DNA from: Snodgrassella sp945267035
GTDB taxonomy: Bacteria; Pseudomonadota; Gammaproteobacteria; Burkholderiales; Neisseriaceae
Direction: 5' to 3'
NCBI RefSeq assembly: GCF_026535915.1
Contig: NZ_JAFNPF010000001.1
Location: 1,426,001 to 1,490,000 of the forward strand
DNA: 64,000 nt
This document shows, in pieces, positions 18,202 through 27,014 of this stretch. Each line of letters starts with the position of its first letter. The first letter of the stretch is position 1. Made by a program: the position numbers and the translations under genes. Under the pieces are notes generated by a model. It was not told the DNA's origin and made no database searches. It saw nothing but the letters and a program-made list of their open reading frames with translations.

Positions 18202-18948
18202 ATGAGTTATCGACCCGTATTATATTCAAGTAGAAATATAGATTCAGATCATTACTTTGAGTTTGAAGGAGATGCTAATCTACCTATATTTTGGACAACA
18301 CTTTTTGATGAACAATGCATACGCAATCTGTACCCCAAATTAAACCACATTGAAAAATTATCTGAACAACAATTTGAAAAATACTTCGAAGATGAAAATC
18401 ATGCAGATGATTTCAGTCTAATGATCACATTGGAAACGTTCAATACCTGTACTGCTCAAGGATTCGAATATATTCAGCAATTTTATCCAGAATATTTATC
18501 TCTGTATCAACAATTTATCGACTATATCAGGCCTGCAAATTCTGAAGAATATATCTATCTTAATATATTCGACTTTTTTCAGGACACAATGCGAGCGGAT
18601 GAGACTGTCAATTTCTTATTTAGTAGCATCGCTCCTATCCATTCCGGCACAGCTCAAACTATCCATCAACCTCATGAAATGCTTGGTTATTGCAATGAGC
18701 AATTTTTTGACTTACCTGCAACTGAGCAAAATGACTTGGCACAGTACCCAGAACAAAACCAACAACAGACCAAATATAGACGCATCCTTAATTCAATCAT
18801 GTCATGGACTTTAAGCACCATCATAGGAATCAGTGGTTTACTGACATGGTATTGCACGAAACTAAATGGCTTTTTCCACTTCACCAGCTTGGGTTTTCTT
18901 TTCTTAACGGTAGTGACATTTTGCCTTGCCATAAAGTACACCAACTAG
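18202..18948 (+). CDS. hypothetical protein with C-terminal membrane hairpin
   Basis: 248 residues. The N-terminal ~190 residues are acidic and rich in Phe, Tyr, Gln and Glu (EFEGDANLPIFWTTLFDEQC; FEKYFEDENHADDFSLMITLETF), with no signal peptide. Two membrane segments close the protein (MSWTLSTIIGISGLLTWYC and FHFTSLGFLFLTVVTFCLAI). It is therefore probably a cytoplasmic domain tethered to the inner membrane. No family recognised. It sits between the divergent pmbA and darP genes, which are direct neighbours in E. coli, so it is a likely insertion in this lineage. No clear ribosome-binding site. Confidence 0.6.
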   Translation: MSYRPVLYSSRNIDSDHYFEFEGDANLPIFWTTLFDEQCIRNLYPKLNHIEKLSEQQFEKYFEDENHADDFSLMITLETFNTCTAQGFEYIQQFYPEYLSLYQQFIDYIRPANSEEYIYLNIFDFFQDTMRADETVNFLFSSIAPIHSGTAQTIHQPHEMLGYCNEQFFDLPATEQNDLAQYPEQNQQQTKYRRILNSIMSWTLSTIIGISGLLTWYCTKLNGFFHFTSLGFLFLTVVTFCLAIKYTN

Positions 18949-19432
18949 CAAACCAACTATGTAAATAGATTTTGCATCGAAAAAAAGTGCCTACTCTGAA
19001 AACACGTATTGATGCTGCAAAATCGCAGTAATCTATTTACGCTACTTTAGTTTAGCAATATCATGTAGCGTATCTATTGGCTTATTTATATCAATAAATT
19101 CAAAGCAATAGACCAATAGTTGCTCCAAACAAACCTAGTCCCAGCTATTTAATGATTAAAATAAAATCAGATTAGCTTATCTAAGCTCAAGTAGAGCTTT
19201 AATTTAGATTATTCATGCAAAAACATAAGTTGGCTCGTGCAAACAATCATATCTAATTGAATGAACAGGTTATTTTTTTATAAAATTTTTAGGAGTTTAA
19301 TTAAAGTAATATTTTAATTGATCTAACTAAATGCTTTAAGCTTGTCTGTTTCAGCAGGAAAAGCAATGCAGACGATAAATTTTTGATAGAATAGATAGAT
19401 GTGAATGAACACCATGTTAAGAAGTCAATTTT
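18949..19432. other. gene-free stretch before darP
   Basis: About 480 bp, AT-rich, with stops in every frame. It probably contains the darP promoter, but no convincing -35/-10 pair stands out. Confidence 0.45.
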
Positions 19433-19957
19433 ATGAAATCTAATTTTGTCAGCCAGATCAACTCCAACGAAGAATGGATCAGTAAAACCCAAATGAAAAA
19501 GCAAATGAATGATTTGCAAGCGCTGGGAATGGAACTGACCCGATTGTCTTCTGATACGCTGAAAAAAATGGATTTGCCGGAAGATTTACTTGAGGCAGTG
19601 TTAACTTATCAGAAAATTACCTCCAATAGTGCACTCAAACGACAAGCTCAATATATTGGGCGTTTAATGCGCGAAATAGATCATACTCCGATTAGTCATT
19701 ATCTGGCTCGGCTTAAAGGTGAAAACACGGCACATAATGCTTATCTGCAACGGCTGGAAAATTTACGTTCAGCCCTGATTGCGGATGATAAAGCATTGAC
19801 TGAATTAATTAGCCACTATCCCGACATTGAGGTGAATAATCTGCGTACCCTCATCCGCAATGCGCGTAAAGAACAGGCTGAAAATAAACCGCCTAAAGCT
19901 TTTCGCGCTTTATTTCAGCTGCTGAAATCTGCAATCAGTGAAGATAATATTGTCTAA
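19433..19957 (+). CDS. darP: ribosome-associated protein DarP (YjgA/DUF615)
   Basis: 174 residues, typical family length. Conserved family features are visible: SKTQMKKQMNDLQALGMELTRLSSDTLKKMDLPEDLLEAV near the N-terminus, KRQAQYIGRLMREID in the middle, and RTLIRNARKEQAENKPPKAFRALFQLLK at the end. DarP binds late 50S precursors and supports final assembly of the peptidyl-transferase centre. It fits the window's ribosome-maintenance genes. The charged, all-helical composition agrees with the known structure. Confidence 0.92.
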   Translation: MKSNFVSQINSNEEWISKTQMKKQMNDLQALGMELTRLSSDTLKKMDLPEDLLEAVLTYQKITSNSALKRQAQYIGRLMREIDHTPISHYLARLKGENTAHNAYLQRLENLRSALIADDKALTELISHYPDIEVNNLRTLIRNARKEQAENKPPKAFRALFQLLKSAISEDNIV

Positions 19958-20069
19958 AAAAGTGCAGAATGAGAACCCAGTATGCTCTAAATTTATTTTA
20001 GAGAGCCATCAGCAAAATTAAACCATAATCTGGTTAACAGTCTTTTAGACCTGTTTTGGATCGATCATA

Positions 20070-20858
20070 ATGAGTGACATACTAAATAAAATCTTGGCTA
20101 CCAAAAAAATCGAGGTGAGCAAAGCACAAGCAACCATCCCATTTAATGAGGTCAGAGCACAAGCGGAACAACAGACCACGGTACGCTCCTTTCTTCATGC
20201 CATTAGCCAAAAACACCAAAATGCGCAAGCGGCCATTATTGCCGAAATAAAAAAAGCCAGCCCGTCTAAAGGGCTGATACGTGCAGACTTTCAACCGGCA
20301 GCCATTGCCCAAGCCTATGAAGAAGGCGGTGCAGCCTGTTTGTCTGTTCTCACTGATGAGCAGTATTTTCAAGGAAGTTTTGCCTATTTGAACCAAGCAC
20401 GCAATGCCTGCACCTTACCGGTTTTGCGAAAAGATTTTATTATCGATCCATATCAGATTTATCAATCTCGCGCCGAAAACGCCGATGCCATTCTTCTTAT
20501 TGCCGCAGCCTTAGAACAGTCACAATTGCTGGAATATGAGCATATCGCTCATGAATTGAATTTGACTGTGTTACTAGAGGTGCACAACCAAGAAGAGTTG
20601 GAAAAATGTCGCGACATGCAAACCCCATTGTGGGGGGTAAACAATCGTAATTTACGTACTTTTGAAGTAGATTTAAATCAAACCTTAAAATTGCTCCCTT
20701 ATTTACACGGTAAAACTGTGGTGACTGAGAGTGGTATTTTTACTGCCAATGATATCCGCCTGATGCAACAACATCAGATTAATACCTTTTTAATAGGTGA
20801 AAGCTTAATGCGTGCGGATAATATCAGTCAGGAACTATCTACATTGGTCAATGCTTGA
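20070..20858 (+). CDS. trpC: indole-3-glycerol-phosphate synthase
   Basis: 262 residues, a monofunctional TrpC with no TrpF fusion. TIM-barrel landmarks are present: IIAEIKKASPSKGLI with catalytic Lys, VLRKDFIIDPYQI with Lys, LEVHNQEELEKC with catalytic Glu, GVNNRNLRTFEVDL, TVVTESGI and FLIGESLMRA. It converts 1-(2-carboxyphenylamino)-1-deoxyribulose 5-phosphate to indole-3-glycerol phosphate in tryptophan synthesis. No other trp gene is nearby, so the pathway is dispersed, as in Neisseria. The next gene is map, 51 bp downstream, possibly on the same transcript. Confidence 0.96.
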   Translation: MSDILNKILATKKIEVSKAQATIPFNEVRAQAEQQTTVRSFLHAISQKHQNAQAAIIAEIKKASPSKGLIRADFQPAAIAQAYEEGGAACLSVLTDEQYFQGSFAYLNQARNACTLPVLRKDFIIDPYQIYQSRAENADAILLIAAALEQSQLLEYEHIAHELNLTVLLEVHNQEELEKCRDMQTPLWGVNNRNLRTFEVDLNQTLKLLPYLHGKTVVTESGIFTANDIRLMQQHQINTFLIGESLMRADNISQELSTLVNA

Positions 20859-20909
20859 TCAGCCACAATCTGAATACCTGAATAAAGAACCAATCTAAAG
20901 GATTAAATT

Positions 20910-21686
20910 ATGTCAGTGATCATTAAAACCCCCGAAGAAATTGCAGCGATGCGAGCTGTAGGTCGTTTGGCCGCAGAAGCATTAGATTATATTGGTCAAT
21001 TTGTTAAACCTGGTGTGACCACTAATGAGCTGGATAAACTGATTCATGACTATCACATCAATGTACAAGGTGGATATCCGGCACCATTAGGTTATGGTAC
21101 GCCCCCTTTTCCTAAGTCTTGCTGCACATCGGTCAACCATGTTATTTGTCATGGAATCCCCGACGACAAACCATTAAAAAATGGCGATATCTTGAATATC
21201 GATGTCACCATCGTCAAAGATGGGTTTCATGGCGATTCCAGCCGTATGTATGCTGTAGGCGAAATCAGCCCTCAAGCCCGCAGATTAATCAATGTCACCC
21301 ATCAAAGCATGATGGCGGGTATTGAAGTTGTCCGCCCTGGAGCAACACTGGGCGATATTGGCTATGCCTGTCAACAAGTTGCCGAAAATGCTGGCTATTC
21401 CGTTGTCCAAGAATTCTGTGGACATGGTGTCGGACGTGGCTTTCATGAAGAGCCACAGGTGTTACATTATGGAAGGCGCCATACCGGTTTAAAACTGCAA
21501 CCAGGCATGATCTTCACTATTGAACCAATGATTAACCAAGGTAAACGTCATTTAAAGATTTTGAACGATGGCTGGACTGTTGTAACCAAAGACCATAAAT
21601 TATCCGCTCAATGGGAGCATGAAGTCCTTGTTACAGATACAGGTTATGAAATCCTAACCATCAGTCCTATGACAGGTAAACCTTAA
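20910..21686 (+). CDS. map: methionine aminopeptidase, type I
   Basis: 258 residues. The pita-bread fold metal ligands are all visible: Asp in NIDVTIVKDGFHGDSS (two Asp), His in CGHGVGRGFHEEP, Glu in IEPMIN and Glu in WEHEVLV. The substrate-positioning His is in VNHVICHGIPDD. It removes the initiator Met from nascent proteins. AAAGGA precedes the ATG by about 9 bp. map is usually near rpsB-tsf in enterobacteria; here it follows trpC. Confidence 0.96.
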   Translation: MSVIIKTPEEIAAMRAVGRLAAEALDYIGQFVKPGVTTNELDKLIHDYHINVQGGYPAPLGYGTPPFPKSCCTSVNHVICHGIPDDKPLKNGDILNIDVTIVKDGFHGDSSRMYAVGEISPQARRLINVTHQSMMAGIEVVRPGATLGDIGYACQQVAENAGYSVVQEFCGHGVGRGFHEEPQVLHYGRRHTGLKLQPGMIFTIEPMINQGKRHLKILNDGWTVVTKDHKLSAQWEHEVLVTDTGYEILTISPMTGKP

Positions 21687-21768
21687 AATAGCGTAAATTT
21701 ACCAAACCAAAACATAAAATTATTATTCTTAAACTTTATTATATTTTAGTTAAAAATTTTATGACAAA

Positions 21769-21829
21769 TATAGGTAATTATCTATATTACATCATAAAAA
21801 TTAACAATATAGGTCTAATTACCCCTATT
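21769..21829. promoter_or_regulatory. paired inverted repeats upstream of the XRE regulator
   Basis: Two related dyads share the core TAGG/TAATTA/CCTA or CTATA. TATAG-N8-CTATA lies at 21769-21786, and AATATAGG-N8-CCCCTATT (6 of 8 pairs) at 21806-21829. They sit in the 357-bp AT-rich leader before the small helix-turn-helix gene, a common arrangement for autoregulation. That link is inferred. Confidence 0.3.
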
Positions 21830-22043
21830 GCGTAAATATATGCTTTATACCTTTTCTAAGCTAATGTAAAAACTATTGTGATAAGATAGAACTCAATAGA
21901 TAATTATGCATATTGGTAACTTCTGGCTATAACGTTGACTTTAGTCGGAATTTACCAAAATAATTGATTGTTTATGAATGATCATATTAAATAAAGTAAT
22001 GCTAGTTAAACATAGACAAACTCGTTTTTAAGGTATAAAAATT

Positions 22044-22328
22044 ATGAAAGCATTTAAACCCATTAATAACGTACGCGAAATCCGTAAAAAACTTGGTTTG
22101 AATCAGATTGAGTTCTGGAGTCAGGTTGGGGTAACTCAGTCAGGCGGTTCACGTTATGAAGCTGGTCGCAATATTCCTAAACCAGTTCGCGAACTGGTAC
22201 GATTGGTGCATGTTGAGCAATTGGAATTGAGCAAATTAAACCGCACCAATATGGAAATTGCTGAATTGTTGAAAAATGATCATCCAGAAATCTATCAGCA
22301 GCTCAAATCTAAAATAGATCACAAATAA
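22044..22328 (+). CDS. XRE-family helix-turn-helix regulator
   Basis: 94 residues. An HTH domain spans about residues 9-55 (VREIRKKLGLNQIEFWSQVGVTQSGGSRYEAGRNIPKPVRELVRLV). A short helical tail follows (AELLKNDHPEIYQQLKSK). The recognition helix region (TQSGGSRYEAGRN) is typical of phage-repressor-like XRE proteins. A long AT-rich leader with inverted repeats precedes it and a terminator follows, so it is a single-gene unit. No toxin partner is adjacent. The target genes cannot be told from sequence. Confidence 0.8.
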   Translation: MKAFKPINNVREIRKKLGLNQIEFWSQVGVTQSGGSRYEAGRNIPKPVRELVRLVHVEQLELSKLNRTNMEIAELLKNDHPEIYQQLKSKIDHK

Positions 22329-22350
22329 ACTGACTTTTGTTAGCTTATTC

Positions 22351-22384
22351 GCCCCTACCCATCAAATGGTCGGGGCTTTTACTT
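22351..22384 (+). terminator. terminator after the XRE gene
   Basis: GCCCCTACCCAT and ATGGTCGGGGC form a GC-rich stem with one mismatch and one bulge, followed by TTTTACTTTG, about 22 bp after the stop codon. Confidence 0.75.
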
Positions 22385-22440
22385 TGTTGAATCTCAGAAA
22401 ATATCTTATGTGAAGATATAAAATGAGAGGATAAAAAAAT

Positions 22441-23289
22441 ATGACTCAAATGACATCGTCTCTAATGCCTTTTTTTAGTCTGATACGCGTGAGTGGCGAA
22501 GACCGTACTACGTTTTTAAATAATCAGCTTTCAAATGATATTAACAATCTACCTATTGGTCAGGCGTGTTTAGCCACTTACAATACCGCTAAAGGACGTG
22601 TAATAGCGACTCTGCTAGTTTTAAAGCGGGAAAATGACCTACTGCTGATGGCAGCCACCGATCAAATTACAGCTTTGCTGAAAAAACTACAAATGTATGT
22701 TATGCGCAGTAAAGTAAAACTTGAAGCTATGCCTGAATGGGGCGTGGCAGCGAGTGCCCCGTCTACTCACTTTGACTTACCATCTGAACCGCAATATGTT
22801 TTGCCAACAACTCATGACAACAACCAATGGAGTATTACCCTACCGGATGGCTCTGTCATTGAACTGAGCAAAACAGAACATTTACCGCCCTATGATGCCA
22901 GTATTGTGACCAACTGGCAGATCTATGAAATAAATCATGGCTTAGCCTGGATTTGTGCTGCTACCAGCGAAACTTGCGTGGCACAAATGTTGAACATGCA
23001 GCTAGTTGGTGCAGTTAATTTTAAAAAAGGCTGTTATCCCGGACAAGAAATCATTGCCCGAGCTCAATATCGCGGACAAGTAAAACGTGGTTTAGTCAAA
23101 TTACAGGCCACAGCGCCAGTTAAAGAAGGTGAACTCATCTATTGTCATGATGACGAAGTCGGTTTAATCATCAACCAAGTATCGGATCTGCATGCCTACC
23201 TCGTTTTAGCAGTGATCAAGCATGATGCCGTCGCAGAACCATTGCATACTGAATCAGCCGAACTGAATCTGGTTACACAGTTTTTCTGA
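22441..23289 (+). CDS. ygfZ: folate-binding protein YgfZ
   Basis: 282 residues. A GcvT-like (aminomethyltransferase-like) fold with the diagnostic signature KGCYPGQEIIARAQYRGQVKRGL, whose Cys is the conserved YgfZ cysteine. The N-terminal part is also typical (FFSLIRVSGEDRTTFLNNQLSNDI and TYNTAKGRVIATLLVL). YgfZ uses tetrahydrofolate to help assemble or repair certain iron-sulfur proteins, including the tRNA-modifying MiaB. It follows the XRE gene and its terminator, so it has its own promoter. Length is slightly under the E. coli protein. Confidence 0.92.
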   Translation: MTQMTSSLMPFFSLIRVSGEDRTTFLNNQLSNDINNLPIGQACLATYNTAKGRVIATLLVLKRENDLLLMAATDQITALLKKLQMYVMRSKVKLEAMPEWGVAASAPSTHFDLPSEPQYVLPTTHDNNQWSITLPDGSVIELSKTEHLPPYDASIVTNWQIYEINHGLAWICAATSETCVAQMLNMQLVGAVNFKKGCYPGQEIIARAQYRGQVKRGLVKLQATAPVKEGELIYCHDDEVGLIINQVSDLHAYLVLAVIKHDAVAEPLHTESAELNLVTQFF

Positions 23290-23483
23290 TCGCTCTCATA
23301 GAGATGTTGCAACCATGCCATGGTATAGACTGCTAAGCCAACCTAGGCAAATTTGATTACGCAGATTAAGACTAAAATGTCAGCTAAGCACCTATTTTCA
23401 ATACCATTATCATGATCTGCCACACAGACAGAAAAAAATATCTTTGGTGACCGCATTTAACCCTCAGATTTTATATTAACTTG

Positions 23484-23492
23484 TGCTACAAT
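23484..23492 (+). promoter_or_regulatory. extended -10 element before prfC
   Basis: TGC then TACAAT gives an extended -10 match. Transcription would begin near 23499, only about 5 bp before the hairpin at 23504 and about 56 bp before the prfC ATG. The -35 is weak. Confidence 0.4.
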
Positions 23493-23503
23493 TAGCCTAC
23501 CTT

Positions 23504-23530
23504 CAAGACGGCCTGAGCCGTCTTGTTTTT
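23504..23530 (+). terminator. intrinsic-terminator-like hairpin in the prfC leader
   Basis: CAAGACGGC and GCCGTCTTG form a perfect 9-bp stem with loop CTGA, followed directly by TTTTT. It ends only about 25 bp before the prfC start codon and more than 200 bp after ygfZ. It may terminate ygfZ readthrough, attenuate prfC, or be an inverted pair of uptake-sequence-like words, since in Neisseria such pairs form terminators. The loop-arm word GGCCTGA is not the classic GCCGTCTGAA. Confidence 0.65.
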
Positions 23531-23554
23531 ATTGTTTTCACATTAGCAAACAAC

Positions 23555-25153
23555 ATGAGCCAAATTGCCCAAGAAGCGGCACGTCGCCGCACATTTGCGA
23601 TTATTTCACACCCTGACGCAGGTAAGACTACCCTAACTGAAAAGCTATTATTGTTTTCAGGTGCCATACTTTCCGCCGGAACAGTTAAAGGCAAAAAGTC
23701 CGGTAAATTCGCCACTTCAGACTGGATGGAAATTGAAAAACAACGCGGTATATCCGTTGCTTCTTCAGTGATGCAGTTTGATTATCGGCAACATGTTGTC
23801 AACTTGCTGGATACACCTGGGCATGAAGATTTTTCAGAAGATACCTATCGTGTGCTCACCGCAGTTGACAGTGCCTTGATGGTGATCGACGCGGCCAAAG
23901 GTGTCGAAGCTCAGACCATCAAGTTGTTGAATGTGTGCCGATTGCGTGATACCCCTATCGTTACCTTCATGAATAAATACGATCGGGAAGTTCGAGATTC
24001 CTTAGAACTACTGGATGAAGTAGAAAATATCCTTAATATACGTTGTGCACCGATCACCTGGCCTATCGGCATGGGTAAAAATTTCAAAGGGGTATACCAT
24101 ATCCTCAATGATGAAATTTATCTGTTTGAAGCAGGTGGTGAAAAGCTACCGCATGAGTTCGATGTGATTAAGGGATTGGATAATAGCCGACTGGATGAAT
24201 TATTTCCGATTGAAATCCAGCAATTACGCGAAGAAATCGAATTAGTACAGGCAGCATCCAACGAATTTGATCTTAACGCATTTTTGCGGGGCGAGCTCAC
24301 ACCAGTATTCTTTGGTTCTGCCATCAATAATTTTGGTATTCAGGAAATTCTCAATGCCCTGATCGATTGGGCGCCAGCACCACAACCCCGAGCTGCGCTT
24401 GAAAGAGTAGTCGAACCAACGGAAAACAAATTTTCTGGTTTTGTATTCAAAATTCAAGCCAACATGGATGCTAAGCATCGAGATCGCATCGCCTTCTTAC
24501 GCGTTTGTTCTGGCGAATTCACTCGAGGCATGAAAATAAAACATCTACGCCTTAATCGTGAAATTGCCGCATCCAGCGTCGTGACATTTATGTCCCACAC
24601 GCGCGAATTAGTCGAAGACGCCTATGCAGGTGACATTATTGGTATCCCCAACCATGGCAATATCCAGATCGGCGACAGCTTCACCGAAGGAGAACAACTG
24701 ACCTTTACCGGTATTCCATTTTTTGCCCCCGAACTGTTCCGCGCAGTTCGAATTAAAAATCCGCTGAAAATGAAACAACTGCAAAAAGGTTTGCAACAGC
24801 TTGGTGAAGAAGGTGCGGTTCAGGTATTTCGTCCGCATAATGGTGGTGATCTGATTCTCGGCGCAGTGGGTGTGCTCCAGTTTGAAGTGGTTACAGCCCG
24901 ATTAGCCAATGAATATGGCGTCGATGCCGTATTTGAACCCGCCAATATCTGGTCTGCTCGATGGGTGTCTTGTGCTGATAACAAAAAAATGGCTGAATTC
25001 GAAAAAGCCAACACCCTCAATCTGGCTACAGATGCAGGAGGAAATTTAACTTATCTGGCACCGAATCGAGTTAATCTGTCTCTGACAGAAGAACGCTGGC
25101 CAGAAATTCGTTTCCACGAAACGCGTGAATTAACCGTTGCGGTAAACCAGTAA
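23555..25153 (+). CDS. prfC: peptide chain release factor 3 (RF3)
   Basis: 532 residues from the ATG at 23555 (MSQIAQEAARRRTFAIISHPDAGKTTL), which matches the family N-terminus. The frame extends 24 codons further upstream, but that would read through a strong hairpin. GTPase motifs: G1 SHPDAGKTTL, G2 region RGISVASSVMQF, G3 DTPGHEDFSEDTYR, G4 NKYD (NKLD in E. coli). Domain II and III signatures follow (LRLNREIAASSVVTFMS; GAVQVFRPHNGGDLILGAVGVLQFEVV). RF3 recycles RF1/RF2 after termination. The Shine-Dalgarno sequence is poor. Confidence 0.95.
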   Translation: MSQIAQEAARRRTFAIISHPDAGKTTLTEKLLLFSGAILSAGTVKGKKSGKFATSDWMEIEKQRGISVASSVMQFDYRQHVVNLLDTPGHEDFSEDTYRVLTAVDSALMVIDAAKGVEAQTIKLLNVCRLRDTPIVTFMNKYDREVRDSLELLDEVENILNIRCAPITWPIGMGKNFKGVYHILNDEIYLFEAGGEKLPHEFDVIKGLDNSRLDELFPIEIQQLREEIELVQAASNEFDLNAFLRGELTPVFFGSAINNFGIQEILNALIDWAPAPQPRAALERVVEPTENKFSGFVFKIQANMDAKHRDRIAFLRVCSGEFTRGMKIKHLRLNREIAASSVVTFMSHTRELVEDAYAGDIIGIPNHGNIQIGDSFTEGEQLTFTGIPFFAPELFRAVRIKNPLKMKQLQKGLQQLGEEGAVQVFRPHNGGDLILGAVGVLQFEVVTARLANEYGVDAVFEPANIWSARWVSCADNKKMAEFEKANTLNLATDAGGNLTYLAPNRVNLSLTEERWPEIRFHETRELTVAVNQ

Positions 25154-25176
25154 TCCCGTTTACCTCGCATCCGCAT

Positions 25177-25218
25177 AAAGCAGTCCGGCAAAATCAATAC
25201 TGGGCTGCTTTATTTTTT
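25177..25218 (+). terminator. terminator after prfC
   Basis: AAAGCAGTCC pairs with GGGCTGCTTT (one G-U pair) across a 15-base loop, followed by TATTTTTT. It begins about 23 bp after the stop codon. Confidence 0.78.
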
Positions 25219-25931
25219 AAGCCTATAGTGGATCAATATTTTAGTCATAGCCATAGTTGAAAATACCGCTTGGATCAGACAGTCTTCAGTTGATCATCAA
25301 ATCAGCTCTGGTTATACGTGTGGGCAAAATTTGTCTGGCAACAGAAACAGATAGCCACCGCACTAAACAATCAATACGACAAATCGCCAACATATTAGGC
25401 ATCGAATAATCAGACGCATGCTACCTTAACCGAAATCAACTCCACCTGTCGGGGTAGACGATTCTTTAAAACTAAAGTTAGCACCATTTTTTGGGAAGCA
25501 TGCCTCCATTTCCAGATCAATCCTCCGGCAGGTAAACGTGCTCCTAAGACAGCTAACTATTGATGTAGAATTTATCCCTGTTTTTTTAGAGGCTTATTCC
25601 CTGCTGAAATAGGTTTTTTAGGTATTTTCCATCTCAAGTATATTTAGATACGTTTTTTTGTACACTAACTTTAAACTCCAAACATCTGATTTCTCCATTT
25701 CTGTATTGTCTTTGCTGACTTTAAAATATGATCAATACTCTGATACTTTATTCCCTAAAACGAATAAAGCTTCTTGATCAAAGATTTAACCCTGCTTTTA
25801 TTAAAACCTTTATAAGCCAGAATATCCTTCCAGATTTTCCTTTCCATCTCTTTTAAGGATAGATATGGATACGAGTACCCTTTACTTAATTTCTTTAAAT
25901 AATTTTCTTCTTTTCTAAGAATAATCTTTTA
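25219..25931. other. eroded gene-free stretch
   Basis: About 710 bp. Several short frames read protein-like but are broken. On the plus strand around 25320-25420 there are pieces such as WAKFVWQQKQIATALNN. On the minus strand 25755-25930 encodes a stop-free stretch of about 58 codons (ending KGFNKSRVKSLIKKLYSF) directly after the stop of the lipoprotein gene, with no start codon at its front. These look like remnants of decayed accessory genes; I cannot name them. Confidence 0.4.
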
Positions 25932-26543
25932 TCATTTGATGCGATATTTATAATAACAATCCGGATTTTTAATGGATTCGGAGATTAAATTTACTTTTGA
26001 ATGTTGTATACGAAGATGACTATATGGACATATCTGAACATTATCATTACCTGGTTGTAATTGTTCCATTTTTATAATCTCATATTCATTTTCATTATTT
26101 TTACTAAAATATATTTTATCGGTCGTTGAATGCCTGGTAAATTGAATTATCTCTAAAATTAAATTTTGAGAATCTATTTTTCTCAAAGTAAACTGTAAAT
26201 CATCTTTTCCTGCATAATTTCCGATAATAAACTGATACTTTTCTTTGAACCTTATTCTGCTATTATCTAAAGTTATTTTAAAGTGAGTAAGTATGGTTTC
26301 CATATTAAAAGAATAATAACCATACATATCCCCCTTTTTCTTGAAAGATAGCGTATATTCACCTAAACCTGTCGTTTCTACATGTCCACAATTATAGTTA
26401 TCAATTATTGGAAGTTCTGATGTATCAGTTCTTCTAGTATGAGTAATATTTCGTTTTTCTAATTCCCTACTGTTATTTAAAAAGCAAGAACTTAATACCA
26501 GTAAGGACACTAAGAAAACAATGTTATTGATGATTTTTTTCAT
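25932..26543 (-). CDS. hypothetical lipoprotein
   Basis: 203 residues. A short signal peptide ends in the lipobox LSSC (Cys about residue 20), so it is probably an outer- or inner-membrane lipoprotein. The mature part is rich in Asn, Ile, Lys and Tyr with four further Cys (NYNCGHVETTG, QICPYSHL, PDCYYKY among them) and predicted beta strands (GLGEYTLSFKKKGDMYGYYSF). No family recognised. Base composition is more AT-rich than the housekeeping genes, and the surroundings are eroded, suggesting an acquired gene. In length and style it resembles orphan immunity-type lipoproteins, but that is a guess. Confidence 0.6.
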   Translation of the reverse strand: MKKIINNIVFLVSLLVLSSCFLNNSRELEKRNITHTRRTDTSELPIIDNYNCGHVETTGLGEYTLSFKKKGDMYGYYSFNMETILTHFKITLDNSRIRFKEKYQFIIGNYAGKDDLQFTLRKIDSQNLILEIIQFTRHSTTDKIYFSKNNENEYEIIKMEQLQPGNDNVQICPYSHLRIQHSKVNLISESIKNPDCYYKYRIK

Positions 26544-27014
26544 ACTCCATAATCTCTATTAATGATTTAGTATATTTTTTTCAAATCCGTTAGATATAGT
26601 TTCATTTGCATGGATTACTCTTGATACTAATCAAACCCATCCTTGTCTGCAAATAAATTTAGATTCTTATCTACTGATGCAACTCCATCAAATATTCAAT
26701 TTAAACTTGAAGCATGGCAAACAAGCTTTATTTCCATGGAAATTTTCTTTCTAAAAGGCATCTATACATCAAATATAAAATTTTGACTTTGCTTTTTTTA
26801 CATCCGTATCCTATTTTGATTTTGGAACTTCCAAGTCTTTAATCTTACCTCAATTAAAGTCCAGTTATTTTAATATTTTCTGTTTTCCGTATAAATACTT
26901 ATAATATTTGGCATATGAGTAATCAAGAAATTGAAAATCTAATCACTTCCTGTCCGGTGTCATCAGTTATCGCATCTTTATTTTTTAGATTATTCATCTA
27001 ATATTTAACCGGTC

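Noticed and set aside
23483..23554. Upstream extension of prfC from a TTG at 23483
   Set aside because: It would run through the promoter-like element and the hairpin, and relatives start at MSQIAQ-like sequence; ATG 23555 is preferred.
25300..25420. Fic-like remnant (WAKFVWQQKQIATAL and SIRQIANILGIE)
   Set aside because: The two pieces overlap in different frames over the same bases, so they cannot both derive from one gene; resemblance is too weak.
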